Of a stretch of DNA of 64,000 bases, positions 17,681 to 26,697 are shown piece by piece. Within the stretch, counting starts at the first letter, position 1. Every line of letters begins with the position of its first letter. The position numbers and the translations under genes are program-made. The notes beneath the pieces are model-generated. The model saw only the letters and a list, made by a program, of their open reading frames with translations. It was not told the origin of the DNA and did not search any database. Source of the stretch: Mesobacillus jeotgali (GTDB lineage Bacteria; Bacillota; Bacilli; Bacillales; Cytobacillaceae); NCBI RefSeq assembly GCF_900166585.1, contig NZ_FVZC01000009.1, forward strand, positions 2,305,444 to 2,369,443, in the 5' to 3' direction.

Positions 17681-19609
17681 TTTCTTCGCTTCTTCCCTGA
17701 ATAATTCCAGGAATTCATCAAAGGGAATAGTTTCGGATTTTTGTTCACCGTATTTACGGACGTTAACTGCTTTTTCTGCAACTTCGTTGTCACCGACAAC
17801 CAGCATATAAGGAATCTTTTGCATTTGCGCTTCACGGATTTTGTAGCCGATTTTTTCGTCACGGCCGTCGATTTCGACGCGGAAGCCTTCTGCTTTCAGT
17901 TTATCCTGGATTTCTCTTGCATAGTCATAATGGACTGCAGGTGAAACCGGAATGATTTGAGCCTGGACTGGAGCCAGCCATGTAGGGAACGCTCCTTTGT
18001 ATTCTTCGATCAGGAAGGCCACAAAACGTTCCATAGTCGACACAACGCCGCGGTGGATGACAACCGGACGATGATGCTTGCCGTCTTCACCGATATAAGT
18101 CAGGTCGAAGCGCTCAGGAAGCAAGAAGTCGAGCTGTACAGTTGACAGAGTTTCCTCCTTGCCAAGAGCAGTTTTGACCTGGACATCCAGCTTCGGACCG
18201 TAGAAGGCCGCTTCGCCATCTGCCTCGAAATACTCTAGTCCCATCTCATCCATCGCTTCCTTAAGCATGGATTGAGCCTTTTCCCACATCTGATCATCAT
18301 CGAAGTACTTTTCCTTGTCTTCAGGGTCACGGTAGGATAGACGGAAGGAATAATCATTCATGTCAAAATCCTTGTAGACTTCAAGTACAAGCTGGACTAC
18401 TCTCTTGAATTCTTCCTTGATCTGGTCAGGGCGGACGAAAATGTGAGCATCGTTCAGAGTCATGCCCCGTACACGCTGCAGACCAGCAAGCGCGCCGGAC
18501 ATTTCATATCGGTGCATTGTTCCAAGCTCGGCAATCCTGATCGGAAGCTCCCTGTAGCTATGGATGCTATTTTTGTATACCATCATATGGTGCGGACAGT
18601 TCATCGGTCTCAAGACAAGCTGTTCATTGTCCATTTCCATGACCGGGAACATGTTTTCCTGATAGTGGTCCCAGTGGCCGGAAGTTTTGTAAAGGTCGAC
18701 ACTGCCCATCACAGGTGTATAAACATGGTCATAACCCAGGCTGACTTCTTTATCGACAATATAGCGTTCGATGATGCGGCGGATTGTCGCACCTTTTGGA
18801 AGCCAAAGCGGAAGTCCCTGCCCAACCTTTTGTGAGTTGGTGAAAAGATTCAGCTCTTTTCCAAGCTTGCGGTGGTCACGTTCTTTCGCTTCCTCCAGCA
18901 GCCTTAAGTGTTCTTGCAAATCTTCCTTCTTGAAAAATGCTGTTCCGTAAATACGCTGCAGCATTTTGTTGTCGCTGTCGCCGCGCCAGTAAGCGCCTGC
19001 GATGCTGAGCAGTTTGAATTCCTTCAGCTTGCCTGTCGAAGGAACATGCACTCCCCGGCAGAGGTCCACAAAATCACCCTGTTCATATAGAGTGACCTTT
19101 TCATCAGCAGGGATCGCTTCAATCAATTCAAGCTTATACGGATCACCAAGCTCCTTGAAAAACTTGACTGCATCCTCTCGGCTTACTTCTTTACGGACAA
19201 TCTCGATGTTCTCATTAATGATTTTCTTCATTTCCTTTTCAATTTCCGGTAAGTCTTCCGGAGATAAGGAATGTTCCATGTCGATATCATAGTAGAAGCC
19301 GCCTTCGATTACTGGCCCTACTCCAAGGTTCACATCTTTATACATACGCTTGATTGCCTGTGCCATTAAGTGAGCTGAACTGTGGCGCAGAATTTCAAGT
19401 GCTTCAGGATGGTCTGGAGTGACGATTTCGATTGCTGCATCCTGCTCAATCGGTCTGCGGAGATCATAAGGCTTCCCGTTCACCATACCGGCAATGGCTT
19501 TCTTCTTTAGGCCCGGGCTGATTGAACTGGCAATGTCTTCAGTTGTTGTGCCTGCCGGAAACTCCTTCACTGCTCCATCTGGAAACGAAATCTTTAACAT
19601 GTCTGCCAT
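17678..19609 (-). CDS. thrS: Threonyl-tRNA synthetase
   Basis: Class II synthetase of 643 aa, the same length as B. subtilis ThrS. It has an N-terminal TGS domain (residues 1-62, [18 protein letters not shown]), an editing domain with the zinc-type pattern [11 protein letters not shown] near 73, a catalytic core with [11 protein letters not shown] and [20 protein letters not shown], and a C-terminal anticodon-binding domain ([12 protein letters not shown]). ATG 19609 ([10 protein letters not shown]) is chosen for its AAGGAGG site; the frame upstream to 19804 is leader RNA. It is controlled by a T-box. Confidence 0.97.
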   Translation of the reverse strand: MADMLKISFPDGAVKEFPAGTTTEDIASSISPGLKKKAIAGMVNGKPYDLRRPIEQDAAIEIVTPDHPEALEILRHSSAHLMAQAIKRMYKDVNLGVGPVIEGGFYYDIDMEHSLSPEDLPEIEKEMKKIINENIEIVRKEVSREDAVKFFKELGDPYKLELIEAIPADEKVTLYEQGDFVDLCRGVHVPSTGKLKEFKLLSIAGAYWRGDSDNKMLQRIYGTAFFKKEDLQEHLRLLEEAKERDHRKLGKELNLFTNSQKVGQGLPLWLPKGATIRRIIERYIVDKEVSLGYDHVYTPVMGSVDLYKTSGHWDHYQENMFPVMEMDNEQLVLRPMNCPHHMMVYKNSIHSYRELPIRIAELGTMHRYEMSGALAGLQRVRGMTLNDAHIFVRPDQIKEEFKRVVQLVLEVYKDFDMNDYSFRLSYRDPEDKEKYFDDDQMWEKAQSMLKEAMDEMGLEYFEADGEAAFYGPKLDVQVKTALGKEETLSTVQLDFLLPERFDLTYIGEDGKHHRPVVIHRGVVSTMERFVAFLIEEYKGAFPTWLAPVQAQIIPVSPAVHYDYAREIQDKLKAEGFRVEIDGRDEKIGYKIREAQMQKIPYMLVVGDNEVAEKAVNVRKYGEQKSETIPFDEFLELFREEAKK

Positions 19610-19649
19610 TGGCTTTTCCTCCTTTTCGAATATGGCGCAATTATTGCGC

Positions 19650-19930
19650 AAAAAATAAAAAAACCCGCCCCTGAAACAGGGACGAGTTTGATCACACGTG
19701 GTTCCACCCAATTCCCACCCTTGCGCAAAAAATTCACGCATGAATGGCTCTGGTTGAGATAACGGCTTCTGCCGCCAGCCAATACTTGCCATAAAGGCGT
19801 TCACAGCTGGAGTTCAGAGGTGGTAAGCGTATCTTAAGTGTTAGGAAGTTTTCAGCCGTGCCTTCCCTCTCTGCAAACCTTTCAAGAATGCCCATGTCCT
19901 CATCATTACATTTACTATTCGTTTATTATG
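19650..19930 (-). promoter_or_regulatory. T-box leader of thrS, specifier ACC (Thr)
   Basis: The minus strand has the T-box TGGGTGGAACCACG (19697-19710) and a terminator built from AAACTCGTCCCTG and CAGGGGCGGGTTT plus T7 (19655-19690). Upstream, ACC at 19822-19824 is followed by ACCUCUGAAC, the equivalent of ACCUCCAGAG after the UUC specifier of the pheST leader. It should respond to uncharged tRNA-Thr. Confidence 0.92.
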
Positions 19931-19936
19931 TACGTA

Positions 19937-19965
19937 ATTATAGTTTGTAATGTTTTGAAAATCAA
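19937..19965 (-). promoter_or_regulatory. SigA promoter of thrS
   Basis: TTGATT (19960-19965) and TATAAT (19937-19942) with a 17-bp spacer on the minus strand, immediately upstream of the T-box leader. Confidence 0.78.
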
Positions 19966-19970
19966 GTGGG

Positions 19971-20846
19971 CTATCGTATATTTTCATGATCCTCATTCAA
20001 AAAATTCAACTTTTCTTCTTCAAACGCGGATATTGAATTAATCTGGACCCGTTCTTCAAACAGGTTGATTATGGTTCGCACTAAAGGCTGCTGCGCATCG
20101 TCGGTATACAGGTAAATGATTTGCGGGGCGATGGACAGCAATGGCGCGATTGTTCCGGAATCGACGTAGACTGGGTGATTGACAAGCAATCTCCGGTCAA
20201 TCGTTTTGAACAGTTCGCTCCTTTTCATTTCCGTGAATCGCTGGTTAAAGAATGCCATGTTTTCATCAATCACCAAATATAAATAAGGCATTTGCGGTTT
20301 TCTATCCTTCAAAAAACTTCTTAAAGTATGCAGGAATACCTGGTACTCCTGCTCCATCTTATACTCATCAATTGCCACCTCTACCCATTTCGAAAGCTGC
20401 TCGAAGTAGGTCTTCAGCCTGAACATCACAAAGGAGTCAAACGAAAACGAGACCCTCTCATCGAGAATTTCATTAATTAAGTTTTTAATGATTCCTTGCT
20501 CTTCGTCCACCTCCATAAAAGGTGCCAGATCTTTTCTGTTCCCTTCCATGACAGAGTAGATGATATCAAGGATTTGGTCTTGCTCTTCACTCTCTGTGTA
20601 AAAATAAGATTCCGCCAGAATGTTTCTGAGCCATTCCTCCCGTTTCACCTTCAAAATAAACTCATAAACACATTGTTTCAGTTCAAATAATGTGCCCTTC
20701 AGATAAAAATCCCCTGGAATCTGCACTCTATTTCGATCTTCATTTAGAAGAATTGAATTCTTTTCCTGCAATGAAGCAAGCCTGGCGACTAAGTGGTGGT
20801 AAAAATTCCAGGCATCCTGCTTTTTTTGGAAGATGATTTCAATCAA
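19971..20846 (-). CDS. ytxC: Sporulation protein YtxC family
   Basis: Protein of 291 aa matching the YtxC family, which is confined to endospore formers and placed between dnaI and thrS in Bacillus. There are no obvious catalytic motifs or membrane helices; the sequence is rich in charged helices (SFSFDSFVMFRLKTYFEQLSKWVEVAIDEYKMEQEY in the middle). The role in sporulation is known only from its genome distribution. The start is TTG 20846 (LIEIIFQKK) with AGGGGGGA upstream. The promoter of the divergent thrS leader lies just beyond its 3' end. Confidence 0.85.
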   Translation of the reverse strand: MIEIIFQKKQDAWNFYHHLVARLASLQEKNSILLNEDRNRVQIPGDFYLKGTLFELKQCVYEFILKVKREEWLRNILAESYFYTESEEQDQILDIIYSVMEGNRKDLAPFMEVDEEQGIIKNLINEILDERVSFSFDSFVMFRLKTYFEQLSKWVEVAIDEYKMEQEYQVFLHTLRSFLKDRKPQMPYLYLVIDENMAFFNQRFTEMKRSELFKTIDRRLLVNHPVYVDSGTIAPLLSIAPQIIYLYTDDAQQPLVRTIINLFEERVQINSISAFEEEKLNFLNEDHENIR

Positions 20847-20937
20847 CCATATCCCCCCTTATAAATATTCCCTGATTATATATATGGGGGACTTGGACAA
20901 TTTAGAAGCATCCAAATGGCAGGTGAAGGATTTAACC

Positions 20938-20975
20938 AAAAAAAATATGCTGCAGCCTGGTTCGCTGCAGCATAT
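20938..20975 (-). terminator. Intrinsic terminator after dnaI
   Basis: ATATGCTGCAGC and GCTGCAGCATAT form a perfect 12-bp stem, followed on the minus strand by T6. It lies within a few bases of the dnaI stop codon. Confidence 0.88.
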
Positions 20976-20977
20976 GT

Positions 20978-21919
20978 TTAAATTCTTCGATTCTTGCCCT
21001 CTACCTTTACCGGTTGTGCAAGATATTTGATACGTTCCATGATCCTTGCTGCCTTCAGCTGCTCCTCTTCTCCTCTCTGACTGTGCGTCAGATGATGCTC
21101 GAGGCCTTTAAGGTCAAAGTTGGAAGTAAAGAAGGTTGGAAGATTCTCGAGCATCCGGAATTGCAGTATTGTCCCAAGGATTTCATCCCTGGCCCAGCTG
21201 CTCATCGTTTCAGCCCCGATATCATCGAGCATAAGGACATTGGCCTTTTTAATTGCCTCAAGCTTGTCGTTGACCGAATGATCACCAATCGCATTTTTCA
21301 TTTCCCTGAAAAATTCCGGCACATATACAATCAAGGAACTGACCTGTTTCTCCGCCAATTCATTAGCTATTGCTCCAAGCAGATATGATTTGCCTGTACC
21401 GAACGGGCCGTGAAGAAACAAGCCCTTCTGCTTCTGGCCGGATTCATAATTCTCAATAAAGTCCTTTGCCATTTTGATTGCCTTGAATCTTCCTGAGTCA
21501 TCGAGCTCAATATCCCCGAACGACGCATTCAGGATCTCCTTCGGCACATAGATACTGTTGATGAGGCGTGCGTTCTTTTGCTGCTCATCATAGAGGACTT
21601 TCTTTTTACAGCGATCATATTTAACATCAATATAATTCCCTTTGATAAAAAGCTGAGGTTCATACCCCTTGATCATATTCCTGCAGGCTGCTAGGCTCTC
21701 ACATTTCTCACAGTCCTTGCTCTGGTTGGCAAACTCATATAGCTTTGACATGCTGCCATCAAGCATTTCCCGAGTAATATAATCCGCATTCTCATCCAGG
21801 AACTCCTTTATACGCTGATCCTGCATAACCTGTCTTTTGAGCGATTCATACCGTTCCTGGAAGTTCTGGTTATTTGCCAGCTTTTTTAGGGTTTCATTTA
21901 TGTTTTGCAAATGAGTCAC
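20978..21919 (-). CDS. dnaI: Primosomal helicase loader DnaI
   Basis: AAA+ ATPase of 313 aa that loads the replicative helicase DnaC with DnaB and DnaD. The N-terminal helicase-binding domain carries a cysteine cluster (CEKCESLAAC near residue 75, YDRCKKK near 105) expected to bind zinc. Walker A HGPFGTGKSYLL is near residue 170 and Walker B VLMLDDIGAE near 230, followed by sensor residues in FFTSNFDLKGLEHHL. Its start overlaps the dnaB stop by 4 bp, which implies translational coupling. Confidence 0.95.
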   Translation of the reverse strand: MTHLQNINETLKKLANNQNFQERYESLKRQVMQDQRIKEFLDENADYITREMLDGSMSKLYEFANQSKDCEKCESLAACRNMIKGYEPQLFIKGNYIDVKYDRCKKKVLYDEQQKNARLINSIYVPKEILNASFGDIELDDSGRFKAIKMAKDFIENYESGQKQKGLFLHGPFGTGKSYLLGAIANELAEKQVSSLIVYVPEFFREMKNAIGDHSVNDKLEAIKKANVLMLDDIGAETMSSWARDEILGTILQFRMLENLPTFFTSNFDLKGLEHHLTHSQRGEEEQLKAARIMERIKYLAQPVKVEGKNRRI

Positions 21920-23331
21920 CTCCCGGATTTAAATTTCTTAAGTTCTTCTTCAAGCTTTTTCTTTTCTAATTCAAAATCAGGATCCGCTTCTCCAACAGAT
22001 GTATCTTGCTGATTTGGTCCATCCTCGCGTTTTTTCTCAAACCAGTCCGGCAGAACTTCTTTACGGACAGGTTTCCGTTTTCCTGATGAAGCGGGAACTT
22101 TTTTGCCTTCAGCCCAATCAAGATATTGTCTGTGTTCATTTTTAGCCAGCTGCATCGCATCCCTGACAGTAGAGATCTTCTTCCTCGACCAGTGGCTGGC
22201 AATCTTCTCAATGTAGCCCTTTGTCAGCTTCATATCCGTTTTGATCATAACGTATTGAACTAAAACATTTATAACACCGGGCAGCAGCTTTTGCTTGAAC
22301 ATTATTTCTTCGATGATCTGCAAATCGGCTTTCGACGGCTCGGCACCCCCTGAAAAGTCAATCAGCAGCTGTCTAGGAGAAGTTTTTTCAAAATAAACAA
22401 CCAGTTCCTCTTCTTTCGTCCTGGGCTTTTCTATCCCTGCTTTGTACTGGACAGGGTGGGTACGGTCGAGAAGTGCAGGCAGCTGGTCCTGATATTCAAA
22501 TTGATACCAGTCCCGGGCTGCCTTCCTTAACTCATCGATATCTATTTCATTCTCAGCCGTCAATGCGCTTAAGACGATATTCTTCATTTTCAATGCATCA
22601 ATACCATAAAGGAAAGCAAGATTGCTGATCGCTTCTCTGACCTTCGGCGTGAAAGCCTTTTTCGGGATCAGGGATTCCTGCAGACCGCCCAATAACAAAT
22701 CGAAATTAAACTCGGAAAGGTCAATTTGGATTTTTGAAGCTTCTTCCCTTCCAATAAAGGATTTCCCCTCTCCCGCATCAAGGTCAGGAGCTGAATCTTC
22801 ATTATGGATAAGAGCCTGTGGGGGCACGGAAAGGAACACATCCTGAAAAGCCTTGGTAATTTCAGAATATCCTGGCTCCGCCCCGGTTGTTTTATCACTG
22901 AAAAACCGTTTCAACCGCAAAAACTGATTCTTTCCAACCTTTCGATACAAATAAACATTCAACATGCCATCTAGGAAAAATTGTTCAGGGGTCAGCGGAG
23001 GCTGTAATTCATAAATGAACGAACGGCCATCCTCACTGTTTTTTACATAAGTCTTCAATAGCCCCATACCCTCAAGCTTTTGGCGTGCCTGATATATTTC
23101 CTTCAGGTTCATATCCATGATCGTCATCAGATTATGATGGGTACCCGATTGTGACCAGAGGCGGTTTTCTTCAAGTTCAGCCCATAGGGTCATATAAAGG
23201 CTCAAACAAGCTGGCCCAATCAAAGGCTGGTACAAAAAAGTGAGCACCTTGCGATCATACTCATGCAGCAAGCCGCCAGATGCAACGATATACTGGTCCA
23301 CAGGCAAAGTCTCCTGCCAATGCTGAGCCAT
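21916..23331 (-). CDS. dnaB: Replication initiation and membrane attachment protein DnaB
   Basis: Structural homologue of DnaD that helps open oriC DNA and recruits the helicase loader. The 471 aa match B. subtilis DnaB (472). It has an N-terminal winged-helix domain (MAQHWQETLPVDQYIVASGGLLHEYDRKVLTFLYQPLIG) and two DDBH2-type C-terminal domains; the tail (residues 400-471) is charged and low in complexity. GGAGGGG precedes ATG 23331. In B. subtilis it follows nrdR directly; here a terminator and a repeat-like stretch of about 490 bp intervene. Confidence 0.95.
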   Translation of the reverse strand: MAQHWQETLPVDQYIVASGGLLHEYDRKVLTFLYQPLIGPACLSLYMTLWAELEENRLWSQSGTHHNLMTIMDMNLKEIYQARQKLEGMGLLKTYVKNSEDGRSFIYELQPPLTPEQFFLDGMLNVYLYRKVGKNQFLRLKRFFSDKTTGAEPGYSEITKAFQDVFLSVPPQALIHNEDSAPDLDAGEGKSFIGREEASKIQIDLSEFNFDLLLGGLQESLIPKKAFTPKVREAISNLAFLYGIDALKMKNIVLSALTAENEIDIDELRKAARDWYQFEYQDQLPALLDRTHPVQYKAGIEKPRTKEEELVVYFEKTSPRQLLIDFSGGAEPSKADLQIIEEIMFKQKLLPGVINVLVQYVMIKTDMKLTKGYIEKIASHWSRKKISTVRDAMQLAKNEHRQYLDWAEGKKVPASSGKRKPVRKEVLPDWFEKKREDGPNQQDTSVGEADPDFELEKKKLEEELKKFKSGR

Positions 23332-23406
23332 CCTTTCCCCTCCACTCTGTCTGGTTTAGTCATTGCTGATACTATTTGAAAACAACACGTTTTAACTATT
23401 GCGTCT

Positions 23407-23434
23407 TAAAAAGAGCTGAAGTTTCCTTCAGCTC
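23407..23434 (-). terminator. Intrinsic terminator between nrdR and dnaB
   Basis: GAGCTGAAG (23413-23421) and CTTCAGCTC (23426-23434) make a perfect 9-bp stem with a TTTC loop; on the minus strand it is followed by T5. It would stop transcripts arriving from nrdR before dnaB. Confidence 0.8.
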
Positions 23435-23820
23435 CTTCAAATAAAAAGTGCAAGCGCTTTGTTCATCCCCGACAAGCGCTGCCCGCCTAATAACGCCACG
23501 TCCTGTGGCTGGAGGGTCTAGCACATCGTGTGCCACGGAGGGCCGGCCAGTGAAGCTGTTGTTTGACTTCATTGGGCGGCCTGAAATCGAAAAGTATAGC
23601 CGACTGCCCGGAAACGCAGAAACTGTAGACTCCGACAAAGAAGCGCTCTTTGCTTCTGCGGGCGTAGTTGAAGTTTCCAAGTTTCTAGGAAGTGACACTA
23701 AACAAGCGGCTCGAGCTGCTCAAAGCTAACGCTTATCGCTAGATACTCGAGGCAGCACTTTCGAGGATGAAACTGGCTAGGCGCAGGAGCAAGATTATAT
23801 AGTTATCCTGAGCTCCGAGT
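23435..23820. repeat. Probable dispersed non-coding element between nrdR and dnaB
   Basis: This 386-bp stretch is more G+C rich than other spacers and full of short inverted repeats, for example GCCACGTCCTGTGGC at 23499-23513 and GCACATCGTGTGC at 23521-23533. Reading frames of 93 aa (plus) and 100 aa (minus) cover it, but neither has a ribosome site or protein-like composition. It resembles the dispersed intergenic repeats of some Bacillaceae. I see one copy in this window, so the repeat label is inference. Confidence 0.4.
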
Positions 23821-23821
23821 C

Positions 23822-24283
23822 TTATGATTGTTCTTTTTTTATTAACTCTTTCAATTCATCGATAAATACATTGATATCCTTAAACTGACGGTAAACAGAT
23901 GCGAAGCGGACATAGGCGACTTCATCGATCTTTGCCAGCCTGTCCATCACCATTTCCCCAACGGCTTCGCTCTTTACTTCTGAAACTCCATGGCTGCGGA
24001 GTTCTTTTTCCACCTCAGAAACCAAATCCTCGAGCTCTTTCAGGGCCACAGGTCTCTTCTCACATGCTTTCAGCAAGCCGCGCAGAAGTTTTTCCCGATT
24101 GAACTCCTCGCGTGTACCTTCTTTTTTCACGACTATTAAAGGAATTTCTTCAACCTTCTCAAAAGTGGTAAAGCGAAAGCCGCACGCTTCACATTCACGT
24201 CTCCGTCGAATTGATCGGCTATCATCAACCGGTCTTGAATCAAGAACCCGGGTAGAGTTATTTTGGCAAGTTGGACATTTCAT
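23822..24283 (-). CDS. nrdR: Transcriptional repressor NrdR
   Basis: Repressor of ribonucleotide reductase genes, 153 aa. The N-terminal zinc ribbon is intact (CPTCQ at residues 3-7 and CEACGFRF near 31), followed by an ATP-cone domain ([20 protein letters not shown] near 50) that senses ATP and dATP. ATG 24283 (MKCPTCQN) is chosen because the family starts with the zinc ribbon and GGAG lies upstream; the open frame continues to 24403. It should bind NrdR boxes elsewhere in the genome; I see none in this window. Confidence 0.96.
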   Translation of the reverse strand: MKCPTCQNNSTRVLDSRPVDDSRSIRRRRECEACGFRFTTFEKVEEIPLIVVKKEGTREEFNREKLLRGLLKACEKRPVALKELEDLVSEVEKELRSHGVSEVKSEAVGEMVMDRLAKIDEVAYVRFASVYRQFKDINVFIDELKELIKKEQS

Positions 24284-24409
24284 CTCGATCAGCTCCGAAT
24301 ATTTTGAAATATAGAATGAGCGAAGGACCATTCGCTTTTCCACCAATACGTCCATAAGCATTATCCTTACTATTATCTTATAAAAAAGATGGTGGCGGGA
24401 CAAGAGGAA

Positions 24410-24814
24410 CTATCGATTTCCATATTTACCTGATCCAATGAATGTGTGTGTTTTGTCCAGTTTTTCATATATTTTGATCAGTTCTTGCTTAAGGGCAGGA
24501 TTCATGCCTGCCAGAGAAAACTTCTCGGTGGATATATGTAAATCAACCGCTGTCTCATAAGGTTTTGTTGTGATGACAGTCACTGTTAAGAAAGATGGCA
24601 GCCTGCCGTTTAATTCTGCAGAGATTTCTCCATGTTCTTTTGATACACTTGTGATTCTTGCTGAAGGATCCGCTTTCAGCAGGTCCTCAATTGACTGGAA
24701 CATCTGGTTGAAATTTGCTTTATAATAACGAGTCCGCAATTGTTCATCCCTGTTGTTTTCACTCGTGCCGCTGAATTTCTCGAATCTTCCTGTAATGGAT
24801 TTTAAAAAAGACAT
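24410..24814 (-). CDS. Conserved hypothetical protein, 134 aa
   Basis: I do not recognise a named family. The 134-aa product has no signal peptide or membrane helix. The middle (ITSVSKEHGEISAELNGRLPSFLTVTVITTKPYETAVDLHIST) looks like a beta-rich fold, and the rest is helical and charged, so a small cytosolic protein is likely. ATG 24814 has AGGAGG seven bases upstream. It lies between speD and nrdR on the same strand, separated from speD by a terminator, so it is probably transcribed alone or into nrdR. Confidence 0.7.
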   Translation of the reverse strand: MSFLKSITGRFEKFSGTSENNRDEQLRTRYYKANFNQMFQSIEDLLKADPSARITSVSKEHGEISAELNGRLPSFLTVTVITTKPYETAVDLHISTEKFSLAGMNPALKQELIKIYEKLDKTHTFIGSGKYGNR

Positions 24815-24872
24815 CAAAAATCCTCCTGCATCTTATTTCTATTTATAGTTTACCTTAACTTTGGAACAAAAT

Positions 24873-24897
24873 AAAAAGAGGTGTATCGCTACACCCC
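24873..24897 (-). terminator. Intrinsic terminator after speD
   Basis: On the minus strand AGGGGTGTA and TACACCT pair around a 4-base loop and are followed by CTTTTTATTTT. Confidence 0.82.
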
Positions 24898-24919
24898 TGG
24901 TAATTTTTCATATTTTCAA

Positions 24920-25300
24920 TTATAGTGCTTTAGCTTGTGCCTGCTTTACATGCACAGGGCCCATGCCGCGCGGAAGTTCGATGTTCTCGCGAGTTTGTGC
25001 ACTAAGAGCTTCAGCAATATAGTCAGCTGCAATATTAGGATCAAGATCGCCGCAAGTGTAAACATCAATGCTGGCGTACCCGTGTTCTGGGAAGCTGTGA
25101 ATAGTTAAATGAGATTCAGAAATGATGACAACACCGCTGACACCTTGTGGCGCAAATTTGTGGAATGCCACTTCGCGGATTTCAGCACCTGATTTTAACG
25201 CAGCTGAAACGAAAGTTTGTTCAATAAAATCCATATCATTCAATTTTTCAAAATCGCAACCCCAAAGTTCAGAAATTACATGACGACCCATTGTTTCCAT
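24920..25300 (-). CDS. speD: S-adenosylmethionine decarboxylase proenzyme
   Basis: Makes decarboxylated SAM for spermidine synthesis. The 126-aa proenzyme equals the B. subtilis length. The self-cleavage site is the Glu62-Ser63 bond in [15 protein letters not shown]; Ser63 becomes the pyruvoyl group, and His68 and Cys83 (DVYTCGD) are the usual processing and catalytic partners. ATG 25300 has GAGGGGG upstream; a TTG at 25306 would add two residues. It is adjacent to gapB as in B. subtilis, but has its own promoter, a long structured leader and a terminator. Confidence 0.96.
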   Translation of the reverse strand: METMGRHVISELWGCDFEKLNDMDFIEQTFVSAALKSGAEIREVAFHKFAPQGVSGVVIISESHLTIHSFPEHGYASIDVYTCGDLDPNIAADYIAEALSAQTRENIELPRGMGPVHVKQAQAKAL

Positions 25301-25436
25301 ATTCAATTTCCCCCTCTAACAATATTAGAATGAAGTTCCTAGTTTCAATGGTATCTTAACTACCACGGGGGAAAGTTAGTCCAGAGAGGTCCTAACCCTT
25401 TAAGTAGCCAATTGGTACCGTTATTAAGAAGTTCAC
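25301..25436 (-). promoter_or_regulatory. Structured 5' leader of speD (candidate)
   Basis: Between the predicted transcription start and the speD ribosome site lie about 135 nt with several self-complementary segments: GTTAG/CTAAC around GACCTCTCTGGA (about 25366-25390), GGTAGTTAAGATACC nearby, and the palindrome GGTACC. I know of no named riboswitch here. It could be a regulatory leader or merely a folded UTR. Confidence 0.35.
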
Positions 25437-25443
25437 GATGACT

Positions 25444-25472
25444 AGTATACTTTGTTTATATTTTTTTTGCAA
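25444..25472 (-). promoter_or_regulatory. SigA promoter of speD
   Basis: TTGCAA (25467-25472) and TATACT (25444-25449) with a 17-bp spacer on the minus strand. Confidence 0.8.
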
Positions 25473-25555
25473 CACATGAAACAAATTTTTTTCTTGAATT
25501 ACAGCCTATTTTCTAGAAGGTTTTTAGATAGCCATTTTAGAAGTTTGATTACGTG

Positions 25556-25588
25556 AAAAAAGCCTGCCGGGATTAACCGGCAGGCCTT
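25556..25588 (-). terminator. Intrinsic terminator after gapB
   Basis: AAGGCCTGCCGG and CCGGCAGGCTT pair around a short loop, followed by T5 on the minus strand, just beyond the gapB stop. Confidence 0.9.
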
Positions 25589-25600
25589 CAGCATATCAAT

Positions 25601-26632
25601 TTATCCTACACTCAATTTTGCAGAAGAAGACAAGGCTTGTGCCACATGCTTTGTCAGATCTACAACTCTGCTTGAGTAACCCCATTCATTATCATACCAT
25701 GCAAGTACCTTCACCTTATTTGCGCCAATGACCATTGTAGATAGACCATCAATGATGGCTGAGTGTTCGTTGGTGTTAAAATCAATCGATACAAGCGGAT
25801 CTGTTGTGATATCCAGGACCCCGCTCAACTTCCCTCTTGCAGCAGAATAAAACGCATCGTTCACTTCATCTACGGTTACTTCACGTTTCAGGTCAACAAC
25901 CAGGTCAACAAGTGAAACATTAGGTGTTGGCACCCTTAGTGCCATGCCATGAAGCTTTCCTTTCAACTGAGGAAGCACTAGTGATAGTGCCTTTGCCGCT
26001 CCTGTGGAAGTCGGAATGATTGATTGGCCGCAAGAACGCGCCCTGCGCAAATCCTTGTGCGGATTGTCGATATTATTTTGATCATTTGTGTAGGCATGGA
26101 CAGTTGTCATCAAGCCGTTTTCAATCCCGAATGTATCATCCAGCACTTTTGCAACTGGTGCCAGGCAGTTGGTTGTACATGATGCATTTGAAATGATGTC
26201 ATGCACTTCAATATTTAATGCGCTTTCATTTACACCCATAACAATCGTTACATCTTCATTTGTGCCTGGTGCAGTCAAAATGACTTTAGTTGCGCCTGCA
26301 TCCAGATGAAGTGCTGCCTTATCACGCGAATTGAATTTCCCAGTAGCTTCTATGACAATATCAATCTTCATTTCTTTCCATGGAAGCTCAGCAGGATTTC
26401 TATTGCTTAGCAGTTTAACTGTTTTCCCATTTACCACTAGGTGATCATCAGCTGGAATGACTTCCCCCGCAAATTGACCATGTGTTGAATCATATTTAAT
26501 TAAATGCGCCAGTGTTTCAGCTGGGTAGCTCGCATTAATCGCTACAATCTCAAGATTTTCTTCAAGAATGGCTCTTCTGAAAACCATTCTGCCAATTCTC
26601 CCAAAACCGTTTATCGCTATTCTCGCCTTCAT
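25601..26632 (-). CDS. gapB: Gluconeogenic glyceraldehyde-3-phosphate dehydrogenase
   Basis: GAPDH of 343 aa. The Rossmann N-terminus is INGFGRIGRMVFRRA and the catalytic cysteine is in SNASCTTNCLAPV near residue 152. Location beside speD and details such as NASYPAETLAHLIKYDSTHG fit GapB, the NADP-preferring gluconeogenic enzyme, rather than glycolytic GapA. In B. subtilis gapB is repressed by CcpN on glycolytic carbon sources, and two CcpN-type sites lie upstream here. ATG 26632 is preceded by GGAAGGGG. Confidence 0.94.
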   Translation of the reverse strand: MKARIAINGFGRIGRMVFRRAILEENLEIVAINASYPAETLAHLIKYDSTHGQFAGEVIPADDHLVVNGKTVKLLSNRNPAELPWKEMKIDIVIEATGKFNSRDKAALHLDAGATKVILTAPGTNEDVTIVMGVNESALNIEVHDIISNASCTTNCLAPVAKVLDDTFGIENGLMTTVHAYTNDQNNIDNPHKDLRRARSCGQSIIPTSTGAAKALSLVLPQLKGKLHGMALRVPTPNVSLVDLVVDLKREVTVDEVNDAFYSAARGKLSGVLDITTDPLVSIDFNTNEHSAIIDGLSTMVIGANKVKVLAWYDNEWGYSSRVVDLTKHVAQALSSSAKLSVG

Positions 26633-26652
26633 TGTACGGCCCCTTCCGAATT

Positions 26653-26663
26653 AGTGTTATACT
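26653..26663 (+). promoter_or_regulatory. CcpN-type operator, gapB-proximal
   Basis: AGTGTTATACT agrees at 10 of 11 positions with the CcpN consensus TRTGHYATAYW. It lies 21 bp upstream of the gapB start and points opposite to the distal site. Confidence 0.5.
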
Positions 26664-26686
26664 TAATAACCCCTTGTTATGGTATT

Positions 26687-26697
26687 AGTATAACATA
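26687..26697 (-). promoter_or_regulatory. CcpN-type operator, gapB-distal
   Basis: TATGTTATACT on the minus strand matches TRTGHYATAYW at all 11 positions. The TATACT within it could be the gapB -10 element, so binding would block the promoter. Confidence 0.6.

Noticed and set aside
23435-23820. Protein-coding genes of 93 or 100 aa between nrdR and dnaB
   Set aside because: Neither frame has a ribosome site, both read the same G+C-rich hairpin-rich block, and the minus-strand one runs through the terminator.
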